DNA of 64,000 nt. Origin: Alishewanella jeotgali KCTC 22429 (GTDB taxonomy: Bacteria; Pseudomonadota; Gammaproteobacteria; Enterobacterales; Alteromonadaceae). The translations under genes and the position numbers were made by a program. Shown one piece after another: positions 9,331-23,590 of this stretch. The DNA is taken from the NCBI RefSeq assembly GCF_000245735.1, contig NZ_AHTH01000009.1, forward strand, positions 1 to 64,000, in the 5' to 3' direction. The notes beneath the pieces are model-generated. The model made no database searches and was not told where the DNA came from. It worked only from the letters and a program-made list of their open reading frames with translations. Each line of letters opens with the position of its first letter. Position 1 is the first letter of the stretch.

Positions 9331-10065
9331 ATGACCAACCAGGCCACACCGCCAAACGACCATCAGCCGGATGATGCCAGTACGCAACCTTATTTACGGC
9401 GGATCCGCTCTTTCGTCTTGCGTGAAGGCCGCTTAACCAAGGGCCAACAACTGGCGCTGGAAAATCACTGGTCAAGCTATGGCGTAGATTATCAGCCAGC
9501 ATTACTGGATCTGGACCAGCTGTTTGGCCGTAGCGCCCCGCGGGTACTGGAAATTGGCTTTGGTATGGGCAAATCGCTGGTAGCGATGGCAAAAGCGGCA
9601 CCGGAACAGGATTTTATCGGTATTGAGGTGCATAAACCGGGCGTTGGCGCCTGCTTATCCGAAGCCGTTGCGCAGGGCGTAAGCAATCTGAAAGTGTTTG
9701 AACATGATGCGGTTGAAGTGTTAGCCGAGATGATCCCAGAGCAAAGCCTGGATACAGTGCAACTGTTTTTCCCGGATCCCTGGCACAAAAAGCGCCATCA
9801 TAAAAGACGTATCGTGCAGCCAGACTTTGTGCAGGCACTGCGCAGTAAATTAAAGATCGGTGGTGTCTTTCATATGGCGACCGATTGGGAAAACTATGCC
9901 GAGCATATGCTGGAAGTAATGCAAGCTGCCGAAGGTTTTCAGAACTTATCCGCCGACAACACCTATGTCGAACGTCCGGAGCACCGGCCTTTGACCAAAT
10001 TCGAACAACGCGGCCAGCGCTTGGGCCACGGTGTCTGGGATCTGATGTTTAAAAGGATAAGTTAA
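9331..10065 (+). CDS. trmB: tRNA (guanine-N7)-methyltransferase TrmB
   Basis: TrmB makes m7G46 in tRNA from S-adenosylmethionine. I place the start at the ATG at 9331, preceded by GGAG, giving 244 residues ([12 protein letters not shown]...); a longer frame from 9253 would add 26 non-conserved residues. Motifs: [12 protein letters not shown] (SAM-binding loop), [11 protein letters not shown], and the family signature [15 protein letters not shown]. Its stop codon overlaps the rsmC start (TAATG), so the two methyltransferases are translationally coupled. Upstream is the short palindromic repeat at 9198-9251. Confidence 0.95.
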   Translation: MTNQATPPNDHQPDDASTQPYLRRIRSFVLREGRLTKGQQLALENHWSSYGVDYQPALLDLDQLFGRSAPRVLEIGFGMGKSLVAMAKAAPEQDFIGIEVHKPGVGACLSEAVAQGVSNLKVFEHDAVEVLAEMIPEQSLDTVQLFFPDPWHKKRHHKRRIVQPDFVQALRSKLKIGGVFHMATDWENYAEHMLEVMQAAEGFQNLSADNTYVERPEHRPLTKFEQRGQRLGHGVWDLMFKRIS

Positions 10066-11072
10066 TGCTTGCTAACAGCAGTCAGCTGATTTTACGTAAC
10101 CTGGACGATTTACAGGGCCCGGTATTATTTGTCGAGCCAGAAGCCGACCAACTGGCCCGCCAGTTACCGGCACTGGGGCAAATCAGCTGCTTTACCACTG
10201 ATGCCGCCGTTAAACAGCAGTGGCAGCAAGCCGGAGCCGAGGTTTACTTTAGCGCTACGCCAGCCTTTAGCCAGCAGTTTGCCACCGCAGTGCTGTTTTA
10301 TCCCAAGAGTAAAGAATTACTGGCCGATAATCTGGCCCGTATCGCCAGTGCGCTGCAGCCTGATGCCCAGCTCTATGTGGTAGGTGATAATAAAGGCGGT
10401 ATTAAAAGCCTGGTTAATCACGCCGAGAAGCTGGGGTTACATGCGCATAAACTGGATAACGCCAAGCACTGCCTGTGGTTTTCACTCACAGGCGATCTCA
10501 GTCAACTCAAACCCGGCGCCATCAGTCAGTTTAACATTCAGCATAAGGGGCATAACCTGACAATCTGTTCGCTGCCCGGGGTATTTAATCATGGCAAGCT
10601 GGATACCGGCACGGCGCTGTTATTGCAGTACCTGGATCATATCCAGGATGGCAAGGTGCTGGACTTCGCCTGCGGCGCCGGCATTATCGGCGCCGCACTA
10701 AAACAGCAGGCGCCAGGCATTGAGCTGTATTGCTCGGATATCAGCGCTTTGGCTATCGCTGCTACTAACGCCACCTTACAGGCTAACCAACTGAGTGGTC
10801 AGGTTATTGCCGCTGATGGTTTGCCAGCACAGCCGCAGCTGTTTAAGCATATTGTCAGCAATCCACCCTTTCACACCGGCATTAAAACCGACTACAGTAT
10901 CAGTGAAGCCTTTATTGCCCAAAGCGCGGCGCGGCTGCAATCTGGTGGTACCTTAACCCTGGTCGCCAATAATCATCTCGCCTACCAACAATTGCTGGAG
11001 CAGGCCTTTGGTAAGGTAAATATTCTGGCCAAAGCCAATGGTTTTGTGATTTATCAGGCAATTAAAAAATAA
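10065..11072 (+). CDS. rsmC: 16S rRNA (guanine-1207-N2)-methyltransferase RsmC
   Basis: RsmC methylates N2 of G1207 in 16S rRNA. The 335-residue protein has the family's duplicated architecture: an inactive N-terminal methyltransferase-like half (to about 155) and an active C-terminal half with VLDFACGAGIIGAAL (SAM-binding) and the base-amino methyltransferase motif NPPFHTGI. The start codon shares its A with the last base of the trmB stop, and AAGGA lies about 10 bases upstream. Confidence 0.94.
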   Translation: MLANSSQLILRNLDDLQGPVLFVEPEADQLARQLPALGQISCFTTDAAVKQQWQQAGAEVYFSATPAFSQQFATAVLFYPKSKELLADNLARIASALQPDAQLYVVGDNKGGIKSLVNHAEKLGLHAHKLDNAKHCLWFSLTGDLSQLKPGAISQFNIQHKGHNLTICSLPGVFNHGKLDTGTALLLQYLDHIQDGKVLDFACGAGIIGAALKQQAPGIELYCSDISALAIAATNATLQANQLSGQVIAADGLPAQPQLFKHIVSNPPFHTGIKTDYSISEAFIAQSAARLQSGGTLTLVANNHLAYQQLLEQAFGKVNILAKANGFVIYQAIKK

Positions 11073-11073
11073 C

Positions 11074-11388
11074 ATGTTGCAACGACCGCTTCTCACTCTC
11101 TTATTGTTAAGCAGCAGCTTTTTCTCTTTCGAAGCTGTTGCCTTAGAATGCTTACAGGCTCCCGAGCGAACGCGGGCCTGCCCCCACAAACTCTACCGTT
11201 CTATCCAGCTACCGGGCGCAGAGCAATCGAGCTTGCATTGTATATGTGTGGCAGACTTCGCGCCCCTACTTGCGCCCCCTGAGTCACCAGAGCAAAGATT
11301 GGCACAACTGCGATTGCGGCAAAAACTCGAAGAGCATTTACAACAGGATATCGAGCCAATACTGCAAATTTTAAGGCGAAGTAACTAG
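11074..11388 (+). CDS. Small exported cysteine-containing protein, unknown function
   Basis: A 104-residue protein I do not recognise. It begins with a clear signal peptide (MLQRPLLTLLLLSSSFFSFEAVA, cleavage after AVA). The mature part has four cysteines in the first half (ECLQ, RACPH, HCICV), compatible with two disulfides, and a helical, charged C-terminus (EQRLAQLRLRQKLEEHLQQDIEPIL). The ATG lies one base after the rsmC stop, so it is very likely the last gene of the trmB-rsmC operon. The strong signal peptide and tight spacing support a real gene. Confidence 0.65.
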   Translation: MLQRPLLTLLLLSSSFFSFEAVALECLQAPERTRACPHKLYRSIQLPGAEQSSLHCICVADFAPLLAPPESPEQRLAQLRLRQKLEEHLQQDIEPILQILRRSN

Positions 11389-11543
11389 AGCATCAGATAG
11401 TTTAAAAATCGACACCAGCGAGAGCCAAACAAGCTGAAACTCGATTTAATCGCTTGCTATTCCTTTATATTACTTTGCAAATGCCATTAAGTTGTTTAGC
11501 ATCGATAGTGTGACGACGACAAATTAGGATTTGCCAACACACC

Positions 11544-13199
11544 ATGGTAGGCCAATACCGCACTACATCCATGAAAAGCGCCTTGATCTGGCTAGTCATG
11601 CTTATCTGTAGCCTAACCTTGGCTTTAGCCTTGATACTTGCTAATTTCTTTGACTTTTCCCGCCAGTACAAACAAGTACAGCAGCAACTCTCTGCGATAA
11701 TGGATATTATTGCTATAAATGCGGAATCAACGTTAAAAACAAATAACCGTTTTCGTGAAGAACAACGACTTAGTGCTCTAAGCGCCATCCCGATAATAAA
11801 GAATGTTCATCTTTATCAATATATTGAGCAGACTAATGAATTAGTTTTCTTCGTCAGTTACAACAGCAAGGACACTGGGCCTTGGCCACAACAGATTGAA
11901 CGTATCGTTACACTGAGCCAGAACACAGAGCCTTTTAAACACCAGTCAGGCCAAGATACCCTGGAGTTTAGCAGAGCGGTAAGGGTTGATGGAGAACTAC
12001 TCGGTTATATATACCTGCGTGCAAGCCTGGCAGAATTACAACAGTCACAGCGAACGCAGGCACTGTTAAATCTGCTTATTGCCATACTGGCACTTGCAGT
12101 CAGTTATTTACTGGTTTTACAACTGCAACGACGTTTCACTGGCCCGATAAATGTGTTATTGGAACTTGTTCACAGAGTAGCGCGGGAGAAAGATTATTGT
12201 GTCCGAGCACCAGCAGCACCGCTACATGAACTGAATCTATTAAGCAGGGCTTTCAATACCATGATGGACCGAATTGAGAGTCAGCTACGTAAACGAGAAA
12301 TCGCTGAACAAGAAATAAAACAGCTAAATCAAAGCCTCGAGCAGAAAATTATTGAAAGGACCGAAGCATTACGCGAATCTAATCAGGAACTGCTAAATAC
12401 TCTGGCAACCTTACATCAGTACCAAAACCAAATTGTTGAAACGGAAAAAATGGCAAGCCTGGGACAAATGGTTGCAGGCATAGCTCATGAGGTTAACACC
12501 CCAATTGGTCTTGGCGTAACGGCATCCACTTTACTCCAGGATAAAGTAAGTGAAATAGAGAGTGCCTTCGAACAAAAAACCCTCACTTCCAGCCAATTAG
12601 CCCGGTTTCTAAATGACAGCAAAGAAAATCTGGGTATCATTTATCGAAATCTAGAGCGTGCAGCCGGTCTCATTAGTAGCTTCAAACAAGTAGCAGTTGA
12701 TCAATCCAATGAAAATCAGAGGCAATTTAATATGCTGCAACTGATTAACGAGGTATTGCTGTCACTGCGTCCTAACCTGAAAAAAACGCAACATCATTTG
12801 CAAATCGATTGTCCTGCGGACTTAACGCTAAATAGCAAGCCCGGCCCTATCAACCAGATCCTCATTAATCTAATTATGAATAGTCTCTTACATGCCTTTG
12901 ATGAAGGGCAACAAGGCACTATTGTCATCAAAGTGGAGATGAAACAAAACCGATGTTTACTGCACTACTCCGATAATGGTAAAGGTGTACCAGAGCAGAT
13001 CCGCAAAAAAATCTTCGACCCATTCGTAACAACCAGGCGTGGCGAGGGCGGCAGCGGCTTGGGTATGCACCTAGTGTATAATTTAGTTTCTCAGGCATTG
13101 AATGGCAAAATTAAACTGGAGAGCAGCTTGGGAGCTGGGATACAAATTGATATTGATTTCCCGGTCAACAGCAACGTCAACGATAAAGTTAATCTCTAG
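11544..13199 (+). CDS. Membrane sensor histidine kinase with HAMP domain, orphan
   Basis: A 551-residue sensor kinase. Two membrane helices (about 14-34 and 175-195) flank a periplasmic domain of about 140 residues; a HAMP domain (about 195-250) and a coiled coil (about 255-300) follow. The dimerisation/phosphoacceptor helix carries His in GIAHEVNTPIG. The ATP-binding domain has N box NQILINLIMNSLLHAF, G1 SDNGKGVP, F box IFDPFVTTRRG and G2 GSGLGMHLVYNLV. This NTPIG type with a long insert after the H box is common in marine gammaproteobacteria. No dedicated response regulator is adjacent; the next gene on the same strand is arcA, after its own promoter. A second ATG at 11571 is an alternative start; neither has a clear ribosome-binding site. 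Confidence 0.88.
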   Translation: MVGQYRTTSMKSALIWLVMLICSLTLALALILANFFDFSRQYKQVQQQLSAIMDIIAINAESTLKTNNRFREEQRLSALSAIPIIKNVHLYQYIEQTNELVFFVSYNSKDTGPWPQQIERIVTLSQNTEPFKHQSGQDTLEFSRAVRVDGELLGYIYLRASLAELQQSQRTQALLNLLIAILALAVSYLLVLQLQRRFTGPINVLLELVHRVAREKDYCVRAPAAPLHELNLLSRAFNTMMDRIESQLRKREIAEQEIKQLNQSLEQKIIERTEALRESNQELLNTLATLHQYQNQIVETEKMASLGQMVAGIAHEVNTPIGLGVTASTLLQDKVSEIESAFEQKTLTSSQLARFLNDSKENLGIIYRNLERAAGLISSFKQVAVDQSNENQRQFNMLQLINEVLLSLRPNLKKTQHHLQIDCPADLTLNSKPGPINQILINLIMNSLLHAFDEGQQGTIVIKVEMKQNRCLLHYSDNGKGVPEQIRKKIFDPFVTTRRGEGGSGLGMHLVYNLVSQALNGKIKLESSLGAGIQIDIDFPVNSNVNDKVNL

Positions 13200-13240
13200 C
13201 TATCAGACTGCAAAACCCAGCCTTTAATTAGAGTCACCTA

Positions 13241-13287
13241 AATTGTTAACAAAAATCTTGTTAACAATTGCTGCGATAGCTTATAAT
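13241..13287 (+). promoter_or_regulatory. arcA promoter overlapped by a double TTGTTAACAA palindrome
   Basis: Two copies of the palindrome TTGTTAACAA, extended to 12-bp arms AATTGTTAACAA / TTGTTAACAATT, are separated by 5 bp (13241-13269). A TATAAT hexamer follows at 13282-13287, and a TTGTTA hexamer at 13258-13263 gives an 18-bp spacer, so the palindrome covers the -35 element. GTTAA repeats are the core of known ArcA boxes, though these copies are 15 bp apart rather than the usual 10-11 bp. Autoregulation by ArcA or control by another dimeric regulator is an inference. Confidence 0.6.
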
Positions 13288-13372
13288 TACAGCTACTTTG
13301 CTACCTGTACCTCTTGTTGAGCTACAGAGACCGAACGAACTTCTTACAACTCCCAAAAAAGGTTTTACTCCA

Positions 13373-14080
13373 ATGCAAACACCCGTGATTCTGGTCGTAG
13401 AAGATGAGGAAGTTACCAGGTTAAATCTGGTCAATTTGTTCCAGGGAGAAGGATATCATGTAATTGAAGCCGTAAATGGCGATGAAATGTATCAACAACT
13501 GGAGAACAATCCGGTCCATTTAGTTGTTATGGACATCAACTTGCCAGGGAAGAATGGCTTAATTCTGGCGCGTGAATTACGTCAAAAGCAGAATATTGGC
13601 CTGATTTTTCTGACTGGACGAGATAATGAAGTTGACCGCATTTTAGGTTTGGAAATAGGCGCAGATGATTACCTTACTAAACCTGTGAATCCACGGGAAT
13701 TAACGATCCGTGCTCGCAATCTGTTAAATCGCACTGTCGCACAACCTGCAGTTGAAGAACACAAGAGTGTTGTTCGTTTCAATGGTTGGACACTGGATGA
13801 GAATAGCCGCAACCTCACTTCTCCATCAGGCATGGCTCGTCGTTTACCAAAGGGTGAATACCGTGCATTGCGTTTAATGCTGGATACTCCAGGTAAAATT
13901 TTTACCCGTGAGCAGTTAATCCGTCATATGACAGGACGCGATTTAAGACCAAACGACAGGACTGTTGATGTAACTATCCGACGTATTCGTAAACACTTTG
14001 AATCAGATGTCGATAGTCCGGAATTAATCAGCACTATTCATGGTGAAGGTTATCGCTTTGTTGGAAAACTAGAGAAGTAA
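13373..14080 (+). CDS. arcA: Aerobic respiration response regulator ArcA
   Basis: ArcA is the OmpR/PhoB-family regulator of respiratory and TCA-cycle genes under low oxygen. I use the ATG at 13373, where the protein reads [19 protein letters not shown] like E. coli ArcA, giving 235 residues; a frame from 13298 adds 25 unrelated residues. The receiver has the acidic pair EDEE, phosphoacceptor Asp in [12 protein letters not shown], Thr in [11 protein letters not shown] and Lys in [21 protein letters not shown]. The C-terminal winged helix (about 130-235) includes TFTREQL-like [33 protein letters not shown]. It ends exactly where the convergent arcB gene ends. Confidence 0.97.
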   Translation: MQTPVILVVEDEEVTRLNLVNLFQGEGYHVIEAVNGDEMYQQLENNPVHLVVMDINLPGKNGLILARELRQKQNIGLIFLTGRDNEVDRILGLEIGADDYLTKPVNPRELTIRARNLLNRTVAQPAVEEHKSVVRFNGWTLDENSRNLTSPSGMARRLPKGEYRALRLMLDTPGKIFTREQLIRHMTGRDLRPNDRTVDVTIRRIRKHFESDVDSPELISTIHGEGYRFVGKLEK

Positions 14081-16381
14081 CTAATTCCGCTCTAGATACT
14101 GCTGCAGAGTAGCCAAATGCTGCTCTGCAGTATCTTTCAAATCTAAAAGCTGCTGCTTTATGGTTTGCCAATCTGGATCTTGTTCCTCGATCTGTTTAGT
14201 ATTTTGCATTACCCAATTCAAACCAATCGAAGCAGCCGCCCCCTTTAGCTTATGTGCGATGCTCTGTAATTCTTCTGCTTGGTGTAATGCCGCGGCTTCT
14301 AACATTTGCTCGATATAATCTGGTAAAAGCTTCGCGAATAAGCGACTACTTCTCTCCAATCCTGTCTTGCCGAGGCTCTGTAAATACATCTTTAACACCT
14401 CTTCATCTAACACAGCAAAGCGGTTTACAGCGGTGATATCCGTGTTTCCAGCTACGACACCGCGCTGCATTTTTACCGCACTTGGGGAGAAAATTTCAGC
14501 TAGCAATTGATCAAGTTTTTCTGTGTTTAACGGTTTACTTAAGACACCATCTAGTCTTATGTCACCCAATGTCTGTTGAGCTTTACGGACATTCGCACTC
14601 AGCATCACTATCGGTAGTGCCGCAAGACGCGGGTCAGACCGGATATAACCCGCTATTTGTTCACCGTTAAGATCTGGTAGTTGCATGTCCAGCAGCACCA
14701 AGTCAAGATCATCCTCTGTTTCAAGTAACGCCAATGCGTCCTCACCCGTTTCTGCATGGATTACTGTATGCCCGCGTTGTTCCAGTAATGCAATCGCGAT
14801 ATCCGCATTAAGTGGTACATCTTCAACGAGTAGAATGGTCAGCGGTGGACAACTAATAGGCGAAATTTGCTCGGGAGCCTGAGCGAACACGACGGGTAAT
14901 CGAATACTGAATGTGCTACCTGCTCCTGGCAAGCTGCTTACCTGAATGTGACCTGACATAGCCTCAACCAATGAGCGAGACACCGATAAGCCAATTCCAG
15001 AACCGACGATACTCATGCGTTGACCATCTTTTGATTTGTAATACAGATCGAAGATTCGCGGCAGATCATGTTCAGCGATACCAATGCCGCTATCAATCAC
15101 CTCAAGTAATAATTGTTCGGGCTGCAGCACGCAGCGTAGTTGCACCTGACCCTGCTTGGTAAACTTCACCGCATTACTTAGTAAGTTCCAGAGCACTTGC
15201 CTTAGCCTAGTGGTATCTAGCAGTAAGTAACTGTCTATCATACCTTTTTTTTCTATTTCGAATGTCAGGCCTTTTTGCTCACAAATTAGCTGCGCAAAAT
15301 TAGCTATATCATCAAGGAAATTTTGCAAGTTGACACTTTGGTAAACAATATCGAGTTCATGACGATCAATTTTGTCTAAATCTATAATATCATTAAAAAT
15401 ATTACCCAAAGTTTCAGCGCTGCTAAAAATAGTATTAGCCCAACTTGCTTGCTCAGACCCTAAGTTACTACTCAGCAATCTTCGGCTTAAGCCAACAATA
15501 CCATTTAGCGGTGTCCGTAGTTCGTGGCTGAGCGTTGCGATAAACTGTCCTTTATCATGATACGCTTTTTCCAAAGCTTGTTCGGCCAGTTTCCGGGATG
15601 TGATATCCCGGCCAAATCCGAGTAACCCGATATAACGATTTTGACGGTCGAAAAAGGGCAAATGACGCATTTCAAACCACAGAATACTACCGTCAAGCTT
15701 TTCGAATTTCACATCAAGTGTTAACTCAGTTTCAGGTGCCGCTTGTCCATACTCTGACAATATGGCCGCTTGCCTGCTGTTTTTATCGTAAAGACGGGTG
15801 AGATCCTTACCCAACAAAGCAGACATCGGCAGTTCCATAATACTTTCAAACATTTTATTACAACTCGCGAGCAAGCCTTTCTCATCTCGGTAATAAAATA
15901 GATCTGGCGAGCTGTCTACAATGGATCGGATTAGCAAACTTTGCTCAGCTAATTCTTGTTCGGTTTTACGACGCTCTGAAATTTCTTTACGTAATTCTTC
16001 GATAGCTCGTCGCTTCGCTTGGAACGCGCGTTTTCGCTCCTCAATCTCGTAGTTCAACTGCCGGATACTTTCTTGCATAGACTGATTTAAATGCTGCTCA
16101 GACTGAGCAGAATTCTGTAAAAATGTCAAAGCTGCGTCTAATTTTAGGATAAGGTAGAAAACTACTAGTACTGCAACTGCAAAAGATGGCACTGTATAAA
16201 TAAGCAGCAACTGTAACTCGTGTAAAATCACCTCACGATCGAGTACCGCTGTATAGCCCAGATAGCTTAGTAATACCAACGCAGCCATCAACAGTACCAG
16301 CACCACACCCAACTGCCAGCTTCCCCATTGCCGGATCCTACCAGCAAAGGCACTCACCCTTGGGTGTACCGGATTCTGCAT
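14081..16381 (-). CDS. arcB: Hybrid sensor kinase ArcB (tripartite)
   Basis: ArcB senses the redox state of the quinone pool and phosphorylates ArcA. The 766-residue protein (E. coli 778) has two N-terminal membrane helices (about 22-42 and 57-77), a coiled coil, a PAS domain (about 150-265), the kinase core with His in FIATLSHELRTPLNGIVGLSRRLL, ATP-binding motifs NLLSNAVKFTKQG, IDSGIGI and GSGIGLSVSR, a receiver with Asp in LVLLDMQLPDLNG, and a C-terminal HPt with His in IAHKLKGAAASIG. In the PAS domain the Cys of the LASCNKMF stretch aligns with E. coli Cys180, but the position of Cys241 holds Trp (ILWFEMR against KACFEIR). Its stop codon abuts that of arcA on the opposite strand. Confidence 0.95.
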   Translation of the reverse strand: MQNPVHPRVSAFAGRIRQWGSWQLGVVLVLLMAALVLLSYLGYTAVLDREVILHELQLLLIYTVPSFAVAVLVVFYLILKLDAALTFLQNSAQSEQHLNQSMQESIRQLNYEIEERKRAFQAKRRAIEELRKEISERRKTEQELAEQSLLIRSIVDSSPDLFYYRDEKGLLASCNKMFESIMELPMSALLGKDLTRLYDKNSRQAAILSEYGQAAPETELTLDVKFEKLDGSILWFEMRHLPFFDRQNRYIGLLGFGRDITSRKLAEQALEKAYHDKGQFIATLSHELRTPLNGIVGLSRRLLSSNLGSEQASWANTIFSSAETLGNIFNDIIDLDKIDRHELDIVYQSVNLQNFLDDIANFAQLICEQKGLTFEIEKKGMIDSYLLLDTTRLRQVLWNLLSNAVKFTKQGQVQLRCVLQPEQLLLEVIDSGIGIAEHDLPRIFDLYYKSKDGQRMSIVGSGIGLSVSRSLVEAMSGHIQVSSLPGAGSTFSIRLPVVFAQAPEQISPISCPPLTILLVEDVPLNADIAIALLEQRGHTVIHAETGEDALALLETEDDLDLVLLDMQLPDLNGEQIAGYIRSDPRLAALPIVMLSANVRKAQQTLGDIRLDGVLSKPLNTEKLDQLLAEIFSPSAVKMQRGVVAGNTDITAVNRFAVLDEEVLKMYLQSLGKTGLERSSRLFAKLLPDYIEQMLEAAALHQAEELQSIAHKLKGAAASIGLNWVMQNTKQIEEQDPDWQTIKQQLLDLKDTAEQHLATLQQYLERN

Positions 16382-16949
16382 AATCTGTCTTTCCTGCTAT
16401 ATTTAACAAGCAATTGCCCGAGCCAATTGCTTTTCACGACTGCATGCGGCCTGATGGTTGATTCAACCTAAAAAGAAAAATTTTCCATATTTCAGTGCTA
16501 GATTAACGGTAAAGACGAACTTTGCCAATGATGCTGAAAAAAAGCTCCAAACTTCTAGCATCAGAGAAAAGCACACTTAGCATAATTATTAAATATCAGT
16601 TGCCTATGCTTTTGTTTCATTACTGCTCTAGGACAAGGTGCATCACCAAATCTGATCTGCATCCTTAGATTACTGAAAATTATTAACCGCAACGGAGAAA
16701 AAATACTGATACCGGTTAAAATAGCGCTTTATCAGGACAGACGACACTTGCAATTTAGTCTAAATCTCGGTATACCTGATACCCTCTATAAGTATAGACG
16801 GCTAAAACCTTCGAGTTAAAGACCGCACCACGTTAACCTCTGAGAGACAACCTGGTTTTTGCTTTCAGCAGTAGCACAGACAACAACAAGAATAATAATT
16901 CAAATAATATTAATAATTATTTATTTCAGGATAAGTTTGGAGGCGTGTC
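16382..16949. other. Long intergenic region between arcB and gltB
   Basis: A 568-bp AT-rich region. It contains an inverted repeat at 16408-16432 (AAGCAATTG / CAATTGCTT, 7-base loop) just upstream of arcB, a second at 16529-16563 (TGATGCT / AGCATCA), and a weak possible promoter for gltB around 16750 (TTGCAA, 17-bp spacer, TATACC). The gltB start has the ribosome-binding site GGAGG. I see no RNA gene or riboswitch that I recognise. Confidence 0.4.
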
Positions 16950-22836
<5,887 letters not shown>

Positions 22837-22843
22837 TTGACAC

Positions 22844-23112
22844 TAGGGCGTGTTGACGTTTGCTGCTTGTTTTTGCAGCTGTTTGGCTGGTGTTTATACA
22901 AGGCAGAGCTTGTGATGTGTAGTTATTCTACATGAACAAGCGATAACGCAGTAGAAACGCCAGCCAAACGCTGCCCGAAGGGTTCACGCTGGCGGCGCTT
23001 TGCTCTTTGTCACTCGTCACTTATTTAGAATAACTAAACTGCGCTCCTCGTTTCGCGATCAAAGCGCCGCCAGTGTGAACAAAATCTAAGCAGCAAACGT
23101 CAACACGCCCTA
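22844..23112. mobile_element. MITE-like element: 23-bp terminal inverted repeats, TA flanks, two internal hairpins
   Basis: A 269-bp non-coding element. Perfect 23-bp terminal inverted repeats (22846-22868 and 23088-23110, starting GGGCGTGTTGACGTTTGCTG) are flanked by TA on both sides, as expected for a TA target duplication. Inside are two further imperfect palindromes: GTTTGGCTGGTGTTT (22881-22895) against AAACGCCAGCCAAAC (22955-22969), and GTTCACGCTGGCGGCGCTTT (from 22982) against its complement ending at 23080 (one mismatch over 21 bp). No open reading frame of note is present, so it would need a transposase in trans. A 54-bp relative sits at 9198-9251 and a decayed left end near 33462. 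Confidence 0.75.
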
Positions 23113-23124
23113 ACTACCCCGCTT

Positions 23125-23150
23125 AATGCCCGCTTATCGCGGGCATTTTT
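23125..23150 (+). terminator. Rho-independent terminator of gltBD
   Basis: A perfect 9-bp stem (AATGCCCGC / GCGGGCATT, loop TTATC) is followed by a T-run. It lies beyond the mobile repeat, which suggests that the repeat inserted between gltD and its original terminator and is now transcribed as part of the gltBD 3' untranslated region. Confidence 0.85.
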
Positions 23151-23197
23151 ATATCCTGCCCACGCGGTGGCGGCGACAAAAAATCTGCAACGGCTGC

Positions 23198-23226
23198 TTG
23201 ACAGTCTGCAGCTGCCGTCATATAAC
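23198..23226 (+). promoter_or_regulatory. Sigma70-type promoter of the peptide-utilisation locus
   Basis: TTGACA at 23198-23203 and TATAAC at 23221-23226 are separated by exactly 17 bp, a near-consensus pair. It lies after the gltBD terminator and 365 bp upstream of the TonB receptor start, so the transcript would have a long leader containing a small reading frame and hairpins. Two TTTCGAA repeats follow shortly downstream and could be an operator. Confidence 0.6.
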
Positions 23227-23323
23227 TGGTATCAGATGGCGAAAAAGACATCTGCGTGAGTTTCGAATCATAACTTTCGAACAGACAACTTAGATATAAA
23301 ACTTACATACAAGAAGTAGCGAT

Positions 23324-23398
23324 ATGTTAAAAAAAGCAATCCAGCTTAGCTCATATCACTACTCGTCATACTACCTCTCTGAGTGGTTTAACGAGTAG
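23324..23398 (+). CDS. Possible 24-residue leader peptide, Ser/Tyr-rich
   Basis: An ATG-initiated reading frame in the leader of the TonB receptor transcript encodes 24 residues, ending LSSYHYSSYYLSEWFNE. It contains four Tyr plus Trp, Phe and His among its last 14 residues. A weak AGAAG ribosome-binding site lies 8 bases upstream. The end of the frame, including the stop codon, is one arm of a perfect 8-bp inverted repeat (CTACTCGT at 23359-23366, ACGAGTAG at 23391-23398). That layout resembles attenuator leaders, but the codons do not include Arg or Asp, the expected products of the downstream enzymes. It may be chance; conservation would decide. Confidence 0.3.
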   Translation: MLKKAIQLSSYHYSSYYLSEWFNE

Positions 23399-23508
23399 AA
23401 ACGTAACAGGTTGATGCGTCACTGATTATTTTCGGTGCTGCGCTACCTGCTTTTCTATTTGTTTGACCCAAAAACCAAATAACAATCATAAAGCAAAAAT
23501 GAAGCTCC

Positions 23509-23567
23509 AGGCGGCTTCACAGCATCTTGCTATGCATTCTCTGATGCATAGAGCTGTGCGGCTGCCT
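23509..23567 (+). promoter_or_regulatory. Large RNA hairpin in the 5' leader of the TonB receptor
   Basis: Three stacked helices pair across this 59-nt stretch: CTATGCAT with ATGCATAG (6-base loop), CACAGC with GCTGTG after an asymmetric bulge, and AGGCGGC with GCTGCCT (one G-U pair). It ends 23 bases before the receptor ATG and has no T-run, so it is not a terminator. It may control translation or mRNA stability, or bind a ligand or protein. I do not recognise a known riboswitch class. Confidence 0.5.
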
Positions 23568-23590
23568 GCTTATCCAAAGAAGGTGTAACC

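Noticed and set aside
22844-23112. An integron attC site or a CRISPR fragment, because of the nested palindromes
   Set aside because: There are no regularly spaced repeats and no GTTRRRY/RYYYAAC core pair; perfect ends plus TA flanks fit a MITE better.
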